A program made the translations under genes and the position numbers. The notes beneath the pieces are model-generated. The model searched no databases. It saw only the letters and a program-made list of their open reading frames with translations, and had not been told where the DNA came from. Shown in pieces: positions 60,099-64,000 of a DNA stretch of 64,000 nucleotides (positions within the stretch are counted from its first letter, which is position 1; every line of letters starts with the position of its first letter). This DNA is from Saprospiraceae bacterium (lineage in GTDB: Bacteria > Bacteroidota > Bacteroidia > Chitinophagales > Saprospiraceae): assembly GCA_013214355.1 (NCBI GenBank), contig JABSSL010000076.1:1-64000 (forward strand), read 5' to 3'.

Positions 60099-61349
60099 AT
60101 GGACAAGAAAATTGAAAAAAAGCGATGGAGCGTTCAAAGGATTGGGCTCTATGTACTCGGCTTGGCGGCTGCGGTTTTCCTCTTTACCGCTATCTACCGA
60201 GATGCAGGGACCTCTCGTTTGAATGTGGAACAAGAGCGATTGCTCACAGATACCATCAATCACGGTGTATTTAAAGAATACATCACCTTGTTCGGTGTCG
60301 TAGAACCAATCAAAACGGTTTACCTAGACGCGATCGAAAGCGGCCGCGTAGAGGAAGTCATGCTCGAAAATGGTGCTATGGTGGAAAAGGGACAAGAGAT
60401 TATGCGATTGTCCAATCTTGATCTTCAGCTTAACGTCCTTAATCAGGAAGCACAAGTCGTTAACCAGATCAATGATATCCGTCAAACCAGTATTTTGATG
60501 GATCAGCAGAGTCTTAACCTGAAGGAATTGGCCTTGGATATTCAATTCCGTATCGACCTTTTCGAGAAACGTACCGCTCGAAACTCCCTTCTATTTAAGG
60601 ATAGCATTATCTCTCAAATAGATTACGAAGAAACCCAAGACGAATATGAACACCTGGTTCGACGTGCTGCTTTGCTGGAAAAGACAATCGAAAAAGATTC
60701 TTTATTCCAGATCATGCAGCAAAATCAGATGACAACGACCTTGGATTTGATGAAGCGAAATTTGGAGTTTGCTAAAAATAGCTTGGACAACTTGACCATT
60801 AAAGCGCCCATCTCAGGGCAAGTTTCTTCTCTAGACTCTGAGCTAGGTCAGTTGATCAATCGTGGAGAGCGCATTGCTCAAATCGATATCTTGGATAACT
60901 TCAAGATTCGCGCTCAAATCGATGAATATTATATCTCTCGTATCTTCCCTAATCAAAAAGGTAGCTTCGTAATGGATGGAAGGACCTACACACTGACGGT
61001 CAATAAAATCTATCCTGAGGTAACCAATGGTACTTTTGAAGTAGATATGCTTTTTGAGGGCGAACAGCCCGGAAATATCAAGCGCGGACAAAGTATTTCA
61101 CTAAAACTTTCCCTAAGCGACGAAACACAAGCAACCTTGCTAGCAAAAGGGGGTTTTTATCAAACAACCGGTGGCAACTGGGTATACGTACTCGATGCTA
61201 ATGGTGGGGTAGCTCGCAAGAGAGATATCCGCGTAGGTCGCCAGAACCCGAATTACTACGAGGTGCTAGAAGGCCTAAATGATGGTGACATAGTGATCGT
61301 ATCTAGTTACGAGAACTTTGGCGATAAGGATGAATTAGTCTTAAAATAA
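60099..61349 (+). CDS. HlyD family periplasmic adaptor subunit
   Basis: N-terminal TM; VYLDAIESGRVEEVMLENGAMVEKGQEIMRLSNLDLQ; coiled coil; LTIKAPISGQVSSLDSELGQLINRGERIAQI. Confidence 0.92.
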   Translation: MDKKIEKKRWSVQRIGLYVLGLAAAVFLFTAIYRDAGTSRLNVEQERLLTDTINHGVFKEYITLFGVVEPIKTVYLDAIESGRVEEVMLENGAMVEKGQEIMRLSNLDLQLNVLNQEAQVVNQINDIRQTSILMDQQSLNLKELALDIQFRIDLFEKRTARNSLLFKDSIISQIDYEETQDEYEHLVRRAALLEKTIEKDSLFQIMQQNQMTTTLDLMKRNLEFAKNSLDNLTIKAPISGQVSSLDSELGQLINRGERIAQIDILDNFKIRAQIDEYYISRIFPNQKGSFVMDGRTYTLTVNKIYPEVTNGTFEVDMLFEGEQPGNIKRGQSISLKLSLSDETQATLLAKGGFYQTTGGNWVYVLDANGGVARKRDIRVGRQNPNYYEVLEGLNDGDIVIVSSYENFGDKDELVLK

Positions 61350-61433
61350 TGGGGAACACTTTGCAACTAAACGCAGAAGTGACTCGTCATACTTGAGCAT
61401 TAGTTTATTCTTAACCATCAAACAATCCTACAT

Positions 61434-62108
61434 ATGAGAATCATACTAATCCACATAATTGTTGCGCTCCTTTTGGGCTTCTGGTCCAATGGAGCTGCGG
61501 CCCAAGAAGGAGAATTTCGTTCCCTGGAACCTTTTGAGCGCGTACTGATGAAAGGAAACTGGGATGTCATCCTTGAGCAGGGAACGGAAGCCTCTATTCG
61601 CATGGCCGCGAAAGACATGAGAAAGCTGGATAAGGTAGAAGTTACAGTCGAAAATAATCAGCTGAAGCTCACTTACCACAGCGATCGCAACAAGGAATGG
61701 AAGGATCACCCCAGGATTAAAGTATACCTGGTTTACACCGAACTGTCTGACATTGAGGTAGAAGGAAAGTTAGTGGTTGAACATCGATCCACTATCAAAA
61801 CGGACCACTTCAAACTAAATGTAGAAGGTTACCTCAAGGGGGGATTCGAAGTCGTTGCCCAATCTTGTGATGTCGATGGCCTATGGGAGAATTTTGACCT
61901 AGATATTGAAGGCATGGGTAAAGTAAAGGCAAGCGAATTTATAACCGAAAATACGAATGTAAAAATGGAGGGAATGGTCTCCGCCTATGTACATGCCAAG
62001 CAAGAACTGACAGCTAGAGTGGAAGGAATGGCGAAGCTAGGCTATATGGGAGATCCCCCAAGTAAAAATATCAATCGAGAGGGCCTCACATTGGTCTCAA
62101 AAAGATAA
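61434..62108 (+). CDS. DUF2807 (head GIN domain-like) secreted protein
   Basis: Signal peptide; FRSLEPFERVLMKGNWDVILEQGTEASIRM...DLDIEGMGKVKASEF repetitive beta pattern. Confidence 0.8.
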   Translation: MRIILIHIIVALLLGFWSNGAAAQEGEFRSLEPFERVLMKGNWDVILEQGTEASIRMAAKDMRKLDKVEVTVENNQLKLTYHSDRNKEWKDHPRIKVYLVYTELSDIEVEGKLVVEHRSTIKTDHFKLNVEGYLKGGFEVVAQSCDVDGLWENFDLDIEGMGKVKASEFITENTNVKMEGMVSAYVHAKQELTARVEGMAKLGYMGDPPSKNINREGLTLVSKR

Positions 62109-62202
62109 TCATCCGATTTCCAATACCCGGGGGAGAGGTGGTCCGACCTAGGAAAACCATTCCCGCAAATGCTTTTAAAGCTTATCGTAAAACAAGCAAG
62201 TC

Positions 62203-62892
62203 ATGATTAGAACCAACAAACTGTTCAAAGTTTATCAAACAGAGGAAGTAGAAACTACTGCCCTGAATGAAGTGGACATCGAAATCAAGGAAGGTGAATT
62301 TGTCTCTATCATGGGACCTTCCGGATGCGGAAAATCCACATTACTCAATATTTTAGGACTTATCGATAATCCAAATGGAGGAGAATACTTCTTCTTGGAT
62401 GAAGAGGTTTCTAAATATACAGAAAGACAACGTTCCAAACTGCGTAAGAATAATATAGGATTCATTTTCCAGAGCTTTAACTTGATCGACGAATTGACTG
62501 TATTCGAAAATGTCGAATTGCCTTTGATCTATACTAAAGTAGGATCAAAAGACCGTAAAGCACGGGTAGAAGAAGTGTTGGAGAAAATGAATATGATGCA
62601 CCGTCGCAATCACTTTCCACAACAGTTATCTGGTGGTCAGCAGCAACGTGTTGCCGTAGCTAGAGCCATCATTAACAATCCTAAGTTAATCCTTGCGGAT
62701 GAGCCTACAGGTAACTTGGATAGTGCGAATGGTAGCGATGTGATGAAGACTTTGGTGCACCTAAATAATGAAGGAGCGACCATCATCATGGTGACTCACT
62801 CACAGTATTGTGCTGAATTCGGTACGCGTATCATTCGCATGCTGGATGGCCAAGTTGTTACTGAAAATATGCTCAGCAAACCTATGCTGTAG
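62203..62892 (+). CDS. ABC transporter ATP-binding protein (MacB/LolD-like)
   Basis: SIMGPSGCGKSTLLNILGLID; QQLSGGQQQRVAVARAI; LILADEPTGNLD. Confidence 0.95.
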   Translation: MIRTNKLFKVYQTEEVETTALNEVDIEIKEGEFVSIMGPSGCGKSTLLNILGLIDNPNGGEYFFLDEEVSKYTERQRSKLRKNNIGFIFQSFNLIDELTVFENVELPLIYTKVGSKDRKARVEEVLEKMNMMHRRNHFPQQLSGGQQQRVAVARAIINNPKLILADEPTGNLDSANGSDVMKTLVHLNNEGATIIMVTHSQYCAEFGTRIIRMLDGQVVTENMLSKPML

Positions 62893-62924
62893 AGTCATTG
62901 GACTTGCATGACTCATAACTTTCC

Positions 62925-62967
62925 TTTGCCTTTGCCAAAGCCTTGAGTAGGCTTTGGTAAAGGCAAA
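62925..62967. repeat. Inverted repeat (hairpin) between ABC ATPase and permease genes
   Basis: TTTGCCTTTGCCAAAGCC-ttgagta-GGCTTTGGTAAAGGCAAA; 17 of 18 positions pair. Confidence 0.85.
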
Positions 62968-63080
62968 CCCCTAGCAATACCGTAACTATCATATGCTCCC
63001 CTCCAGTGGGAGGTACACCATTACCTACCTAGGCTTAGCCTTGGGTGGGCTAGTGTCTTTTTGTCAAAAACGATCATCCG

Positions 63081-64000
63081 ATGCAACTTGAAAATATCCG
63101 TATAGCCGTTCGAAGCCTGATCCGAAATAGGCTGTATAGCTTGATCAATATGTTGGGACTGACCATGGGGCTAACCGTGGTGATTCTAATTGGTCTATTC
63201 TTGTTGGATGAACTGACCTTCGATGCTTTCCATGAAAAAGGAGATCGCGTTGTACGGGTGGTTGAGCACAAAGGGATCAATACCGATCGCCCCCAAGACT
63301 TTGCTAGTGGCCCGCTGAAGCTCGCCCTTGAAGCGGAAGAGCAATTCCCAGAAGTTGAATCTGCTTCTTTTCTAAATGGTTACGGTCGCATGCTATTGAT
63401 AAATAGTGAAAAACAGAACTCCTTTTATGAGGAGATGTTGATCGCCGATGAAGACTTTTTGCAAATCTTCAACTTCCCATTGATTAAAGGCAGTCCAGAA
63501 ACTGCTCTGCAGGAACCGAAAACAATAGTCCTATCTGAAGAGCTGGCTCAAAACCTATTTGGAGATGAAGACCCCATTGGGAAGATTTTGGAAACGGATA
63601 GAGATCTCAATTTTCGCGTCACCGGTGTATTGAAGGCCATTCCTGGCAATTCACACCTGCAATTCAGTACCTTAGTTTCAGGTGCCACGCTCAAGCAGTT
63701 TAGCAATTGGGAAAGAATCTCCTCAACAGATTGGAATTCGAACTTCTGGACCACATATCTGTTGCTTAAGCCAGCGACTGATTCGGAAGCCCTCGCCAAT
63801 AAAATTACTGCTTTAGTCCAGTCCCAACGCACTCCTGAAACCCCTGAAAGTACCTTCGAATTACAAGCCTTAAAAGATATACACTTTCATTCAGATGGGT
63901 TTTCCCAGGACCGAAACTCAGGAGAAGGTAACCAATCCTATATCTACATCTTCGGGATTGTAGGGTTATTTATCTTGTTCATCGCTAGCATCAACTACAT
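63081..64000 (+). CDS. ABC transporter permease (FtsX/MacB-like), truncated by window end
   Basis: My translation from ATG 63081: MQLENIRIAVRSLIRNRLYSLINMLGLTMGLTVVILIGLFLLDELTFDAFHEKGDRVVRV...; open to the window edge. Confidence 0.9.
   Translation, partial: MQLENIRIAVRSLIRNRLYSLINMLGLTMGLTVVILIGLFLLDELTFDAFHEKGDRVVRVVEHKGINTDRPQDFASGPLKLALEAEEQFPEVESASFLNGYGRMLLINSEKQNSFYEEMLIADEDFLQIFNFPLIKGSPETALQEPKTIVLSEELAQNLFGDEDPIGKILETDRDLNFRVTGVLKAIPGNSHLQFSTLVSGATLKQFSNWERISSTDWNSNFWTTYLLLKPATDSEALANKITALVQSQRTPETPESTFELQALKDIHFHSDGFSQDRNSGEGNQSYIYIFGIVGLFILFIASINY

Noticed and set aside
1-64000. Prophage, transposon or integrative element
   Set aside because: No integrase, transposase, terminase, capsid or tra gene recognised; ParA is the only mobile-element-like gene and has no such neighbours.
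1-64000. tRNA or rRNA genes
   Set aside because: No cloverleaf-like or rRNA-like segment noticed by eye; tRNAscan/Infernal would be needed to exclude fully.

Overview
The window reads as a chromosomal segment of a Bacteroidota organism. Saprospiraceae-like is an inference from T9SS C-terminal signals, Porin_10, LruC and gliding-motility C-terminal domains. It holds about 47 supportable CDSs and one TPP riboswitch. I found no rRNA, tRNA, CRISPR array, transposase or prophage block. Most genes are housekeeping or envelope genes (dacB-like, fabI, recN, queA, SCO, glycerate kinase, NUDIX, SDR, two-component systems). Notable regions: (1) a convergent cluster at 45.1-49.8 kb with a GT39-like membrane glycosyltransferase, a GNAT fused to a C-terminal ACP-like domain, a FabG-like SDR, a short AMP-ligase and a stand-alone ACP. 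A near-identical 16-nt motif lies at both outer promoter regions, suggesting an acyl-transfer/glycan-decoration system. (2) A consensus -24/-12 sigma54 promoter with two 14-bp palindromes spaced 21 bp, upstream of an HlyD-DUF2807-ABC exporter operon and near a sigma54 response regulator. (3) A 126-bp tandem repeat array between an SDR gene and queA. (4) A 2.6-kaa T9SS-type surface protein with many Ig/PKD-like repeats, including extra-cysteine variants. (5) An LruC lipoprotein followed by a small paralogue of its N-terminal module. (6) Several exported versions of normally cytosolic enzyme folds (SAM methyltransferase, NUDIX, ADP-ribosylglycohydrolase). (7) A ParA-RHH pair. All calls come from reading the sequence and supplied ORFs; no searches were run.
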